This document shows positions 1-8,163 of a stretch of 18,990 bases of DNA, one piece after another. Numbering within the stretch: position 1 is the stretch's first letter; each line of letters begins with the position of its first letter. Under the pieces are notes generated by a model. The model was not told the origin of the DNA, did not search any database, and worked only from the letters and a program-made list of their open reading frames with translations. Source of the DNA: Bacteroidota bacterium (GTDB taxonomy: Bacteria; Bacteroidota; Bacteroidia; 2-12-FULL-35-15). The stretch is taken from NCBI GenBank assembly GCA_016722565.1, contig JADKIU010000005.1, positions 1 through 18,990 on the forward strand, written 5' to 3'. Both the position numbers and the translations under genes were made by a program.

Positions 1-62
1 GCAAGGCACTTTAGATGCTTTTGTAAATGATCTTCAATCAGAATTAAACTTAAATCAAAACT
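1..62 (+). other. window edge, possible tail of an upstream gene
   Basis: One forward frame starting at base 2 is open across this stretch and reads roughly QGTLDAFVNDLQSELN, running on without a stop past the start of the next gene. It could be the C-terminal end of an upstream gene whose stop is lost to an indel, as indels are dense here. No family is recognised. Confidence 0.2.
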
Positions 63-1427
63 ATGTATATAGAACAAATTTATACCGGATGTTTAGGCAC
101 AAGCTTCTTACTATATAGAGTCGGAAGGTGCTGCTGCTATTGTTGACCCGATGCGTGATATATAGATGCGTATCTTGAACTTCCTAAGAAAAGAAATACA
201 CAGATAAAATATGTATTGAATACTCATTTCCTTACTGATTTTGTTTCCGGTCATTGGACTTAGTAGCTAAAACGGATGCAATTGGTATTTGGTCCTCATG
301 CAATGCCAAAATACGGAGCATTTATTGCTGAAAGACAACGAATTCATAACATTAGGAGACATTAAAATTAAAATTTTACATACGCGGACATACAATTGAA
401 TCTACTTGCTTTTTAGTGATTGATAGAAACAATGAACCAACAGCTCTATTCAGTGGAGATACCTTGTTTATTGGTGATGTAGGTCGCCTGGATTTGATGA
501 GCGGAAATTTAAGTAAAGAGATTCTTGGCTGAAAACTGTATGAATCCTTGAATACAAAATTAAAACCTTGCCCGATTCAGTAATTGTTTATCCGGGGACA
601 TGGTGCCGGTTCGGCTTATGGAAAAATTTAGGCAAGGAATCCAGCTCCACTATTGGTGAACAGAAAAATTCAATTATGCGCTGAAAGAAATGAGTATGAA
701 GCATTTATAAAATTGTTACAGACGATCAGCCTCCTGTACCTGCATACTTTTCAAAGATGCTCAGATTAATATCAACGGACATACAAATTTGGAGACTGTT
801 TATTCTAAAAAAGCTTAAAGAGACTTTACAGGAGGCTGCTGATTCTGAAATTTCCGAAAGGGGCGATGGTCATAGATACGCGGTGTCGTCAGCATTCGCT
901 TCGGGATTTATTCCGGGGCTGTAAATGTTGATTTGGATGGACAGTTCGCAATTTGGGTAGGTACCTTAATTAATATTGATCAGCCATTATTAATTGTTGC
1001 AGATAAAGGAAAAGAAAAAGGAAGCGATTACACGATTACCAGAATAGGTTTTGAAAATGTTGTAGGATATTTAGATTGTGAAGTAGCTAAATGGAAAAGT
1101 TCATTGGACACAATTCAGGTTGTTGCTCCTTCAGAGTTGGATTTAGAACTTCTAAGTTTAACAAACACATTGCTGGATGTAAGAAGATCATCTGAAGTTG
1201 AAAAGGATAAAATAAAAGGAGCGTATCATATTTCATTGCACGAATTGAATACCAAACTGAACGAATTGGATAAAAACAAAAACGTTGTTGTTTATTGTGC
1301 AGGTGGATATCGTTCAATGATTGCAGCTTCTATTTTAAAACGAAATGGATTTAAAAATGTGATTAATGTTTCCGGTGGAATTAATCTTGTGAAAAATCTT
1401 CGCCCGGAGTTGGTTGAAACCTATTAG
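63..1427 (+). CDS. MBL-fold / rhodanese multidomain sulfur protein (CstB-like persulfide dioxygenase-sulfurtransferase), frame-broken
   Basis: Read through about ten small indels, the protein starts at ATG 63 (MYIEQIYTGCL) and has three parts. First is a metallo-beta-lactamase fold: IVDPMRD, NTHFxTDFVSGH, an LHT(PG)HT motif near 380-400, SGDTLF near 455, and YPGHGAGS near 590-615. Next is a rhodanese-like domain starting near VIDTR at 870. Last is a rhodanese domain with LLDVR and the active-site loop VVYCAGGYRS, whose Cys codon is at 1296-1298. Only the last part, from 933, is in one intact frame. The MBL plus degenerate rhodanese plus rhodanese order is that of CstB-type enzymes, which oxidise low-molecular-weight persulfides in the cytoplasm and help sulfide detoxification. 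Many breaks sit in short homopolymers (CC or GGG shortened, A5 for A6), which suggests read error. The second His of the HxHxDH metal motif reads Leu here. The gene is followed after 4 bp by the queD-like gene. Confidence 0.78.
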
Positions 1428-1431
1428 TTGT

Positions 1432-1878
1432 ATGAATATTGTTCGAATTACGAAAGAGTTTAATTTTGAAATGGCGCATGCTTTGTTTGGCTATGATGGC
1501 CCATGCAAAAATGTGCACGGACATTCTTATAAGCTAGCAGTTACCGTTTTAGGAACTCCAATTTCAGATCGTAATCATCCGAAACATGGAATGGTAATGG
1601 ATTTTACCGATTTAAAATCCATTGTCAAACCAATTGTGGATGAGTTGGATCATGCCACCATTTTAAATGCAACTACAGAACATAAAAAAATGGCAGAAGA
1701 AAATCTTCTTTTTAGTAAATTAGTTCTAGTAAAATATCAACCGACTTGTGAAAATATGTTGATAGATATAGCACATCGTATAAAAAGCCAGTTACATACG
1801 AATGTTGAATTGCACCATTTAAAATTGCAAGAAACACCAACATCTTTTGCGGAGTGGTTTGCTGAAGATAATAAATAA
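1432..1878 (+). CDS. queD: 6-carboxytetrahydropterin synthase / 6-pyruvoyl-tetrahydropterin synthase family
   Basis: This 148-residue protein has the full PTPS/QueD pattern. Zinc ligands are His16 (FEMAHAL) and His29 and His31 (CKNVHGHSY). The catalytic Cys is Cys25, the Asp73-His74 pair lies in ELDHATILN, and a Glu near 134 (LQETPTS) anchors the pterin. QueD turns 7,8-dihydroneopterin triphosphate into 6-carboxytetrahydropterin for queuosine synthesis; PTPS relatives make tetrahydrobiopterin precursors. The ATG at 1432 is preferred over a TTG at 1414, because the TTG lies inside the preceding gene and the family begins close to the FNFEMAHAL segment. The gene sits 4 bp after the MBL-rhodanese stop and 1 bp before hemN, so it is in one transcription unit with them. 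No other queuosine gene is visible, so which branch it serves is open. Confidence 0.88.
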   Translation: MNIVRITKEFNFEMAHALFGYDGPCKNVHGHSYKLAVTVLGTPISDRNHPKHGMVMDFTDLKSIVKPIVDELDHATILNATTEHKKMAEENLLFSKLVLVKYQPTCENMLIDIAHRIKSQLHTNVELHHLKLQETPTSFAEWFAEDNK

Positions 1879-1879
1879 G

Positions 1880-3235
1880 ATGAATCTGATTAAAAAATAT
1901 AATGTTGCCGGTCCTCGTTACACGAGCTATCCAACAGTTCCTTATTGGGATACGGAAGTTCCAAGTTTAAAGCGTTGGGAAGAGTCGGTGAAATTCACTT
2001 TCGATCAAACGAATGCATCTGACGGGATTTCGTTGTATATCCATTTGCCTTTTTGTGAAAGTTTGTGCACCTATTGTGGTTGTAATACCCGCATAACCGT
2101 TAATCATAATGTTGAACCGGTTTATTTGCAAGCAGTGATTAAAGAATGGAAAATGTATTTGACCATCTTCAAAGAGGTACCTCGGATAAAAGAAATTCAT
2201 CTCGGAGGAGGAACCCCAACCTTTTTCTCTCCTCAAAATTTAAAAAATTTAATTGATGGTATTCTTGAAGACACAACCGTTTGTGAGGATGCCGAATTTA
2301 GTTTTGAAGCACATCCGAACAATACTTCCTTTGAGCATTTAAAAGTGTTATACGACTTAGGATTTAAACGATTGAGTTTAGGTATTCAAGATTTTGACCC
2401 CAAAGTACAAGAAATTGTTAATCGTATTCAAAGTTTCGAAAGCGTAGAAAAAGTAGTGAATCAAGCGCGCAATATTGGTTATACGTCTATTAATTTTGAT
2501 TTGATTTATGGGTTACCACTTCAGACCCGGAAAAGTGTGATTGATACAATTAATAAGGTGAATTTGTTAAAACCGGATCGCATTGCTTTTTATAGTTATG
2601 CGCATGTTCCGTGGATAAAACCCGGACAAAGAAAGTTTACAGAGTTTGATTTGCCTGTTGATGAAGAAAAGCGAGCACTTTACGAAATAGGAAAAGAGAA
2701 ATTTGCTGAAAATGGGTATGTAGAAATCGGCATGGATCATTTTTCTTTAAAGAGTGATACACTTTATAAAGCTGCTGAAAATGAAAAACTCCATAGAAAC
2801 TTTATGGGGTATACACATACATTTACTAAATTAATGATTGGACTTGGCGTTTCTTCTATTAGTGATACTTGGTATGCTTATGGACAAAACGAAAAGAAGG
2901 TGGAAGATTATTATGCTAAAGTAAATAGTGGCGTTCTTCCGGTTGTAAAAGGTCATTTTTTAACTGAAGAAGATTTAATTCTTCGGCAGCACATTTTGAA
3001 TTTAATGTGTAAGTTTAAAACGGATTGGAAAAATGAAGCATCTCAAAGTGATTCAATTTATAGAGCAATTGATTTATTATCAGAAATGGAAAAGGATAAG
3101 CTGGTTGAAATAGGGGAGCAGGATCTGAAAATTCGCAGAAATGCACGGGCTTATATTCGGAATGTATGTATGGCATTTGACGCTCGACTACTTGATAATA
3201 AACCGCAATCTCAATTGTTTAGTAGTGTGGTATGA
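1880..3235 (+). CDS. hemN: oxygen-independent coproporphyrinogen III dehydrogenase
   Basis: A radical-SAM enzyme of 451 residues that decarboxylates coproporphyrinogen III to protoporphyrinogen IX in cytoplasmic haem synthesis without oxygen. Visible marks are the HemN N-terminal signature PRYTSYPT (12-19), the cluster motif CESLCTYCGC with Cys59, Cys63, Cys66 and the extra Cys68 typical of true HemN, the SAM-binding HLGGGTPTFF (107-116), and a HemN C-terminal domain. Length matches the family at about 450. ATG 1880 is chosen because an earlier in-frame start at 1847 lies inside queD and adds a non-conserved tail, whereas MNLIKKYNVAGPRYTSYPT matches family starts. True HemN is distinguished from HemW by the fourth Cys and the YTSYPT segment. 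The stop overlaps the next start (ATGA). Confidence 0.95.
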   Translation: MNLIKKYNVAGPRYTSYPTVPYWDTEVPSLKRWEESVKFTFDQTNASDGISLYIHLPFCESLCTYCGCNTRITVNHNVEPVYLQAVIKEWKMYLTIFKEVPRIKEIHLGGGTPTFFSPQNLKNLIDGILEDTTVCEDAEFSFEAHPNNTSFEHLKVLYDLGFKRLSLGIQDFDPKVQEIVNRIQSFESVEKVVNQARNIGYTSINFDLIYGLPLQTRKSVIDTINKVNLLKPDRIAFYSYAHVPWIKPGQRKFTEFDLPVDEEKRALYEIGKEKFAENGYVEIGMDHFSLKSDTLYKAAENEKLHRNFMGYTHTFTKLMIGLGVSSISDTWYAYGQNEKKVEDYYAKVNSGVLPVVKGHFLTEEDLILRQHILNLMCKFKTDWKNEASQSDSIYRAIDLLSEMEKDKLVEIGEQDLKIRRNARAYIRNVCMAFDARLLDNKPQSQLFSSVV

Positions 3236-3681
3236 TAAAAAATCGGGCAGTATACATTGTTATTTTATGTTTTATTTGGTCGGGTATGCTACTCGGCATT
3301 TCCTTTTTGGAGGCTCCTGTTAAATTTACAGCTCCAAGTCTTACCCTCCCTGTTGGGTTGGATGTTGGGAGACATGTTTTTCAAGCATTTAATAAAGTGG
3401 AAATTGTCTTTGGAACATTGTTGTTTGTTCTGGTCATTCGATCTCAATTATCATTGCTAAATAAGCTTCTTTTTGTCTTGATAGCATTGTTTTTAGTGCT
3501 CGAATGTGTTTGGTTGTTACCTGTGCTGGATGAACGTGCATTAGTCATTATCGCTGGAGGAGTTCCTGAGAATGAATCACCTCATAATTGGTATATTTTA
3601 TTTGATGCATTAAAGCTTGTCGCTCTCTTCATACTTGGAGTGAATACTCTAAAGCAATTATTAAAACCAACTTCGAATTAA
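3232..3681 (+). CDS. small four-helix integral membrane protein
   Basis: A 149-residue hydrophobic protein with four likely membrane helices: about 5-25, 55-72, 74-97 and 120-140. Between helices 1 and 2 is a polar segment, FLEAPVKFTAPSLTLPVGLDVGRHVFQAFNKVEI, with conserved-looking Glu, Arg, His and Lys. A further loop, GGVPENESPHNW, precedes the last helix. The 4-bp ATGA overlap with hemN implies translational coupling and a possible tie to haem or porphyrin handling. It resembles DUF4149-like small membrane proteins in helix layout, but I could not confirm that. It does not show the pattern I know for HemJ. Function unknown. The gene converges on the desaturase with 17 bp between them. Confidence 0.8.
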   Translation: MIKNRAVYIVILCFIWSGMLLGISFLEAPVKFTAPSLTLPVGLDVGRHVFQAFNKVEIVFGTLLFVLVIRSQLSLLNKLLFVLIALFLVLECVWLLPVLDERALVIIAGGVPENESPHNWYILFDALKLVALFILGVNTLKQLLKPTSN

Positions 3682-3698
3682 ATCAAAATCATCTATAC

Positions 3699-4784
3699 TC
3701 AGGCAGATTGGTTACCTAATTGAGATATAATTCGCATGTGCGATTTAAATGCTTTACCTATAGTATCGTTATAAATGTAGCGCAGTCCAAATTCCTTTGC
3801 AGTACTTTCAACAATAGAAGCAATTTTTGGGTAATGAATATGACAAATCCTAGGAAATAGATGGTGTTCAATTTGATAATTTAATCCTCCAACATAAAAA
3901 GTTATTAGTTTGTTGTTTCTTGCAAAATCAGCGGTAGTTTCAATTTGGTGTATCGCCCATTCATTTTGAATGTTCCCTTTTTCATCCGGGATAGGAAACG
4001 TAGCACCTTCAACTACATGAGCAAGTTGAAAGACGATACTTAAAATCAATCCTGCAACAACATGTAAGGTTAGAAAGCCAATTAAAACCTGATACCATGG
4101 AATGTGCAATAAGATGGTTGGTAAAATGAGGATATAGGTAAAGTAAACAGCTTTCCAGAAAATTAACCCCATCAATGTGATTGCTTTTTGAAACGCTGTG
4201 TCTTTGTGCAATCCGTCTTTGTTAAATTGAATATATTGTACAATGTCCTTTGCTGTTGTCCAATACAACGTCATGATTGCATAAAAGAAAAAAACATAGA
4301 TGTATTGAAATCGTTGGATGGCCATTCGTTTTCCGGATGGTGAAAAACGCATAATCACTTTATTGTCAATGTCCTTGTCGTATTCATTGATGTTTGTATA
4401 CGTATGATGAAGAACGTTGTGTTGAGTTTTCCAGTTTCGATTATTACCACCGCCTAATGTTAATGAAAAAGCAATTACTTTATTGAGTGTTTTGTTTGAA
4501 AAATAAGCATCGTGATTGGCATCATGCATGATGCCCATTCCAATACCAGCAAGACCAACTCCCATGATTGCAGTGCAATCCACATCCCCAAATATTAACC
4601 GCTTGCAAATAGATTATTGCAAGCGGTCCAAATAGAGAAATAACATCACAACTGTTTTGAAGAACATTTTACCATTGGCATGTTTTGAAATACCATTCGT
4701 GGTAAAATAGTTGTCTACTCTTTCTTTTAAAGTGTCATAAAACTGTGTTTTGTTTTTATTCGTAAATTTTATTTTTTGTTTCAT
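3699..4784 (-). CDS. membrane fatty acid desaturase (acyl-lipid / linoleoyl-CoA desaturase type), N-terminus frame-broken
   Basis: A non-haem di-iron membrane desaturase that puts a double bond into acyl chains of membrane lipids using O2 and reduced ferredoxin or cytochrome b5-like donors. All three histidine boxes are present in the intact frame 3699-4583: HDANHD, HNVLHHTYTN and QIEHHLFPRICH, with the QIEHH form usual for front-end (delta-5/6-like) desaturases. Four or more membrane segments are seen. The N-terminus starts at ATG 4784 (MKQKIKFTNKNKTQFYDTLKERVDNYF), and its frame stops near 4616. Continuity of the hydrophobic segment (LYFGPLAIIYLQAVNIWG) needs about three single-base corrections, one at a TTT run near 4634 and others near 4584-4600. 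I read this as one roughly 360-residue gene carrying base errors, though recent decay is possible. Confidence 0.85.
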
Positions 4785-4821
4785 TCTGATAAATTACAAT
4801 TACACAGTTTTACTTGTATCA

Positions 4822-5202
4822 TTACATATGCTTTGAAAGAAAGGTATTTAACTCTTTTCTCAATTCATTAAATAGTTTATCAAAGGATTGGATTTTATCT
4901 ACTTCTTCGGCATGAACTGGAAATTTTCTGTGGTCGACAGCAACTTCGTTTTTGTTTACTTCCTTTTCTAAGGCTTGTTCATGCAATTTAATTTCATGAG
5001 AAATAATATCAATTTGTTCTTTTTGAATAATAAACTGATTTTGAAAATGCTCAACACTGGCTAAAACTTCTTTAGATGAATTTTTTTGAGCAATTTCAGC
5101 AATTCTGTTTTGCATGATTTTTAACTCATCATTGTAAAAATTCAGGTTGTTTAACCATTGTTTGTGCTCTTCGTGCAATTGATATAATCCTTTCGTTTCC
5201 AT
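4822..5202 (-). CDS. small coiled-coil protein of unknown function
   Basis: From ATG 5202 this is a 126-residue, highly charged, all-helical protein (METKGLYQLHEEHKQWLNNL onward). Heptad-like hydrophobic spacing runs from about residue 15 to 85, and a second helix near the C-terminus covers DKIQSFDKLFNELRKELNTFL. There is no signal peptide, Cys pair or membrane segment. A longer reading from ATG 5241 is open, but a candidate -7 promoter box lies at 5229-5236, inside that extension, so the 5202 start is preferred. No family is recognised. The gene has its own upstream pair of Crp/Fnr-like dyads, matching those at the paa operon, so it may be expressed under the same physiological signal. Confidence 0.7.
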   Translation of the reverse strand: METKGLYQLHEEHKQWLNNLNFYNDELKIMQNRIAEIAQKNSSKEVLASVEHFQNQFIIQKEQIDIISHEIKLHEQALEKEVNKNEVAVDHRKFPVHAEEVDKIQSFDKLFNELRKELNTFLSKHM

Positions 5203-5228
5203 AATTTTTTGTTTTATTTGATTTAGAA

Positions 5229-5271
5229 CAAAGTTCCCCATTTCTGATGCATATCATTATGACGAACATCA
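5229..5271 (-). promoter_or_regulatory. promoter with paired Crp/Fnr-like dyads upstream of the coiled-coil gene
   Basis: On the minus strand there are two TGA-N6-TCA dyads: TGATGTTCGTCA (5271-5260) and TGATATGCATCA (5256-5245). A -7-like box, GAACTTTG (5236-5229), matches 7 of 8 positions of TAnnTTTG. The distal dyad centre (5265.5) is 36.5 bp from the end of the box, exactly as for one dyad at the paaA promoter. The proximal dyad would overlap the core promoter. The predicted leader to ATG 5202 is about 22 nt. Regulator identity is inferred only from the dyad form. Confidence 0.5.
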
Positions 5272-5312
5272 TATTTTGGTATGATATCGCTTAGAATCAA
5301 GATGTATTCTAA

Positions 5313-6464
5313 TTATAATGTGCCTCTGCGCTCTTGTTCTGCTTCAATCGACTCAAATAAAGCTTTAAAATTTCCTTTTCCAAACGATTTTGCTCCTTTA
5401 CGTTGAATAATTTCAAAAAACAACGTAGGACGATCCTCAACGGGTTTTGTAAATATTTGTAGTAGGTAACCTTCTTCGTCTCTGTCAACCATAATTCCTA
5501 ACCCTTTAAGAGTAACCATGTCTTCTTCAATAATTCCAACCCTGTCTTTTACTGTATCGTAGTAAGTGCCGGGAACATGTAGGAATTCAACTCCACGTTT
5601 GCGCATTTCTGAAATAGTAAATACGATATCGTCCGTTGCAACTGCAATGTGTTGGCATCCGGCTCCTTTGTAAAAATCCAAATACTCTTCAATCTGAGAT
5701 TTTTTTAATCCGTGTGCAGGTTCATTGATCGGAAATTTAATTCTTCCATTTCCATTGGTCATTACTTTACTCATCAAAGCAGTATATTGCGTTGAAATGT
5801 CTTTGTCGTCAAATGTAATCAGGTTTGCAAACCCCATCACATCTTCATAAAATTTTGCAACATTATTCATCTCACCCAATTCCACATTTCCGACCATGTG
5901 ATCGATGTATTTTAATCCGCAGGTTCCGGGATTGTATTCCGATTCCCATTTTACATACCCTGGCATAAATGCACCTTTGTAATTTTTTCTTTCAATAAAC
6001 AAGTGAATCGTATCACCATAAGTATGAATACCGGATTTTACAATTTCTCCGGAAGCATCTGTGAAAACGGTAGGTTCCATGTATGGCTTTGCACCACGAC
6101 TAACGGTTTCTTTGAATGCTTTACGCGCATCATCTACCCATAGTGCGATGAATTTTACACCATCACCATGTTTACGAATGTGGTGAGAAATATCACTTTC
6201 AGGATTAAATGGTGTGGTAAGCACTAAACGAATTTTATCTTGAACCAAAACATAGGATGTTTTTTCTTTGTCTCCAGTTTCCAATCCACTATACGCTAAA
6301 GATTGGAAACCAAAGGCAGTTTTGTAATAATGGGCAGCTTGCTTAGCATTGCCGACATAGAGTTCTACAAAATCGGTTCCGTTGATGGGTAAAAAATCTT
6401 TTGCTTTTTCAAATACTTTTTCTCCACTATAATCGTAGTTAGCTACGGCTGTTAAATCTTTCAT
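5313..6464 (-). CDS. hpd: 4-hydroxyphenylpyruvate dioxygenase
   Basis: Converts 4-hydroxyphenylpyruvate, the transaminated form of tyrosine, to homogentisate with O2, decarboxylation and side-chain migration. The 383-residue protein has the two vicinal-oxygen-chelate halves of the family: about 30-160 (VELYVGNAKQAAHYYKTAFGF) and 180-355. The iron ligands appear as His189 (YIDHMVGNV), His272 (GCQHIAVATDDI) and Glu351 (LFFEIIQRKGA). The C-terminal helix GFGKGNFKALFESIE-type segment that closes the active site is also present (FGKGNFKALFESIEAEQERRG). Length is normal. It is the last gene of the paa-hmgA-hpd operon, 17 bp after hmgA, and makes the substrate of HmgA. No frameshifts. Confidence 0.97.
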   Translation of the reverse strand: MKDLTAVANYDYSGEKVFEKAKDFLPINGTDFVELYVGNAKQAAHYYKTAFGFQSLAYSGLETGDKEKTSYVLVQDKIRLVLTTPFNPESDISHHIRKHGDGVKFIALWVDDARKAFKETVSRGAKPYMEPTVFTDASGEIVKSGIHTYGDTIHLFIERKNYKGAFMPGYVKWESEYNPGTCGLKYIDHMVGNVELGEMNNVAKFYEDVMGFANLITFDDKDISTQYTALMSKVMTNGNGRIKFPINEPAHGLKKSQIEEYLDFYKGAGCQHIAVATDDIVFTISEMRKRGVEFLHVPGTYYDTVKDRVGIIEEDMVTLKGLGIMVDRDEEGYLLQIFTKPVEDRPTLFFEIIQRKGAKSFGKGNFKALFESIEAEQERRGTL

Positions 6465-6481
6465 GTTTTTAAATTTTTATG

Positions 6482-7654
6482 TTAAACAGTTTCTTTTTTT
6501 GTCATCCATGATTTATAGTAATCCTTCACTTCAATTTTTAAGGCTTCTTTGGTGATTTTAACCGGACTAAATGGATCAATCATCACAGCCAATTCTCCCG
6601 TTTCTTTTTTACCGATACTTCTCTCAATTGCACCAGGATGTGGGCCATGAGGAATACCTGCTGGGTGTAAGGTGATTTGCCCTTTCCCAATGTTGTTACG
6701 ACTCATAAAATCACCATCAACATAATACAGCAATTCATCTGAATCAATGTTGCTATGATGGTAAGGTGCAGGAATGGCATCCGGATGGTAATCGTATAAA
6801 CGGGGCACAAATGAACAAATAACAAATCCTCTGCCTTCAAAATTTTGGTGAATAGGAGGTGGCATATGAATGCGTCCAGTTATCGGTTCAAAATTAAAAA
6901 TAGAAAATGCATATGGATAACTGTATCCATCCCATCCAACAACATCAAAAGGATGTGTTTGATAGATATACGGATAAATCAATCCACGTTTTTTTATGCG
7001 AACTGAAAATTCTCCCATTTCATCATGGGTTTCAAGGAATGAGGGTAATTTTAAATCGCGTTCACAAAATGGTGAATGTTCCAACATTTGTCCGAATTCA
7101 TTCCGATAACGTTTTGGTGTTCTAACCGGACTATGGGATTCAATCACTAATAATTTATTTTCTGGTGTATCAAATTTCATTTGGTATACGGTTCCTCTCG
7201 GAATAACCAAATAATCACCATATTCAAAATCAACAACACCATACATCGAATGTAATGTTCCAGAACCTTTATGAACAAAAATCAATTCGTCTGAATCTGA
7301 ATTTTTGTAAAAATATTCGGTCATAGATGCGGATGGAGCGGCAATTCCAATGGCCATATCATCGTTTACAAAAAGTATCTTTCTACTTTTGATGTAATCA
7401 CTTTCTGGTGCAACATCAAAACTTTGAAAACTCATGGCTCTAAGATTATCTTCAATGGCAATCTCCGGTCGAACAGAATAAGGGATACCCATCTCTTTCA
7501 CCATCGTAGGTGGATTTAAATGGTAAACTAATGAAGATGTGCCTGAAAACCCCTCGGTCCCAAATAATTCTTCATGAAATAAACTACCATCTTTTTGACG
7601 AAAAACAACATGTCGCTTTTTCGGAACATGTCCTATTGATTGATATACTGGCAT
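6482..7654 (-). CDS. hmgA: homogentisate 1,2-dioxygenase
   Basis: Opens the ring of homogentisate to maleylacetoacetate in tyrosine breakdown. The 390-residue protein is a bicupin of the bacterial short type; human HGD is about 445 residues. The opening MPVYQSIGHVPKKRHVVFR and the N-terminal cupin core (FVHKGSGTLHSMYGVVDFEYGDYLVIPRGTVYQ, about 127-158) are typical. Likely iron ligands are a His in PYHHSNIDSDE (His299 or 300), Glu307 (SDELLYYVDGDF) and His336 (HPAGIPHGPHPGAIE). It lies 11 bp after paaD and 17 bp before hpd, all on one strand. The next two pathway enzymes, maleylacetoacetate isomerase and fumarylacetoacetase, are not in this window. Confidence 0.97.
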   Translation of the reverse strand: MPVYQSIGHVPKKRHVVFRQKDGSLFHEELFGTEGFSGTSSLVYHLNPPTMVKEMGIPYSVRPEIAIEDNLRAMSFQSFDVAPESDYIKSRKILFVNDDMAIGIAAPSASMTEYFYKNSDSDELIFVHKGSGTLHSMYGVVDFEYGDYLVIPRGTVYQMKFDTPENKLLVIESHSPVRTPKRYRNEFGQMLEHSPFCERDLKLPSFLETHDEMGEFSVRIKKRGLIYPYIYQTHPFDVVGWDGYSYPYAFSIFNFEPITGRIHMPPPIHQNFEGRGFVICSFVPRLYDYHPDAIPAPYHHSNIDSDELLYYVDGDFMSRNNIGKGQITLHPAGIPHGPHPGAIERSIGKKETGELAVMIDPFSPVKITKEALKIEVKDYYKSWMTKKETV

Positions 7655-7665
7655 AATTTATTTTT

Positions 7666-8163
7666 TTAGTGACATTTAAAATATTCGAATGGTTCTTTAC
7701 ATTTTTCGCATTTGTACAATGCTTTGCAAGCTGTTGAACCAAACATGCTGATTAATTCTGTTTGTGCTGAATTGCAGTGTGGACATTTTACGAATTCATT
7801 TTTTCCGAAGGCATGCAGTTTGTTGCAAGCAACTGAAACCGGAGGCGCAATTCCATATTTACGCATTTTTTCTTTCGCTTCACTGCTCATCCAATCGGTT
7901 GTCCATGCCGGTGCATAAACCAATTTTACTTTTACATCAGCAACTCCTTTTTCTTTTAAGGTCTGTTTGATATCCTCTTCAATCATTCCCATAGCTGGAC
8001 AGCCAGTATAAGTAGGTGTAATAATCACTTCGCAACCTTCTTCAGATAAAATGACATCCCGCAACATTCCCATTTCTTGGATACTCACTACAGGAATTTC
8101 CGGGTCAGGAATTGTGGAAAGGATATCGAAAATATCTTCTTTTGTGTACACAGCTATTACCAT
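7666..8163 (-). CDS. paaD: phenylacetyl-CoA epoxidase accessory protein PaaD (MIP18/DUF59 family)
   Basis: A 165-residue protein required for phenylacetyl-CoA epoxidase activity, thought to act in metal or Fe-S maturation of the complex rather than catalysis. The N-terminal MIP18 fold shows DPEIPVVSI (20-28) and the conserved TYTGCPAM with Cys55. The C-terminus is a metal-binding segment with Cys127, Cys130, Cys152 and Cys155 in CxxC pairs plus Cys146 and Cys164. The start overlaps the paaC stop by 7 bp, indicating coupling. The C-terminal Cys-rich extension distinguishes PaaD from SufT and generic MIP18 proteins. Confidence 0.95.
   Translation of the reverse strand: MVIAVYTKEDIFDILSTIPDPEIPVVSIQEMGMLRDVILSEEGCEVIITPTYTGCPAMGMIEEDIKQTLKEKGVADVKVKLVYAPAWTTDWMSSEAKEKMRKYGIAPPVSVACNKLHAFGKNEFVKCPHCNSAQTELISMFGSTACKALYKCEKCKEPFEYFKCH

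Noticed and set aside
933..1427. Stand-alone rhodanese gene starting at 933
   Set aside because: Upstream sequence encodes the MBL domain and first rhodanese part of the same multidomain family once short indels are corrected, so this is the C-terminal part of one gene.
4822..5241. Start of the coiled-coil protein at 5241
   Set aside because: The best -7 box and the Crp/Fnr-like dyads would then overlap or abut the coding region; the ATG at 5202 gives a normal leader.
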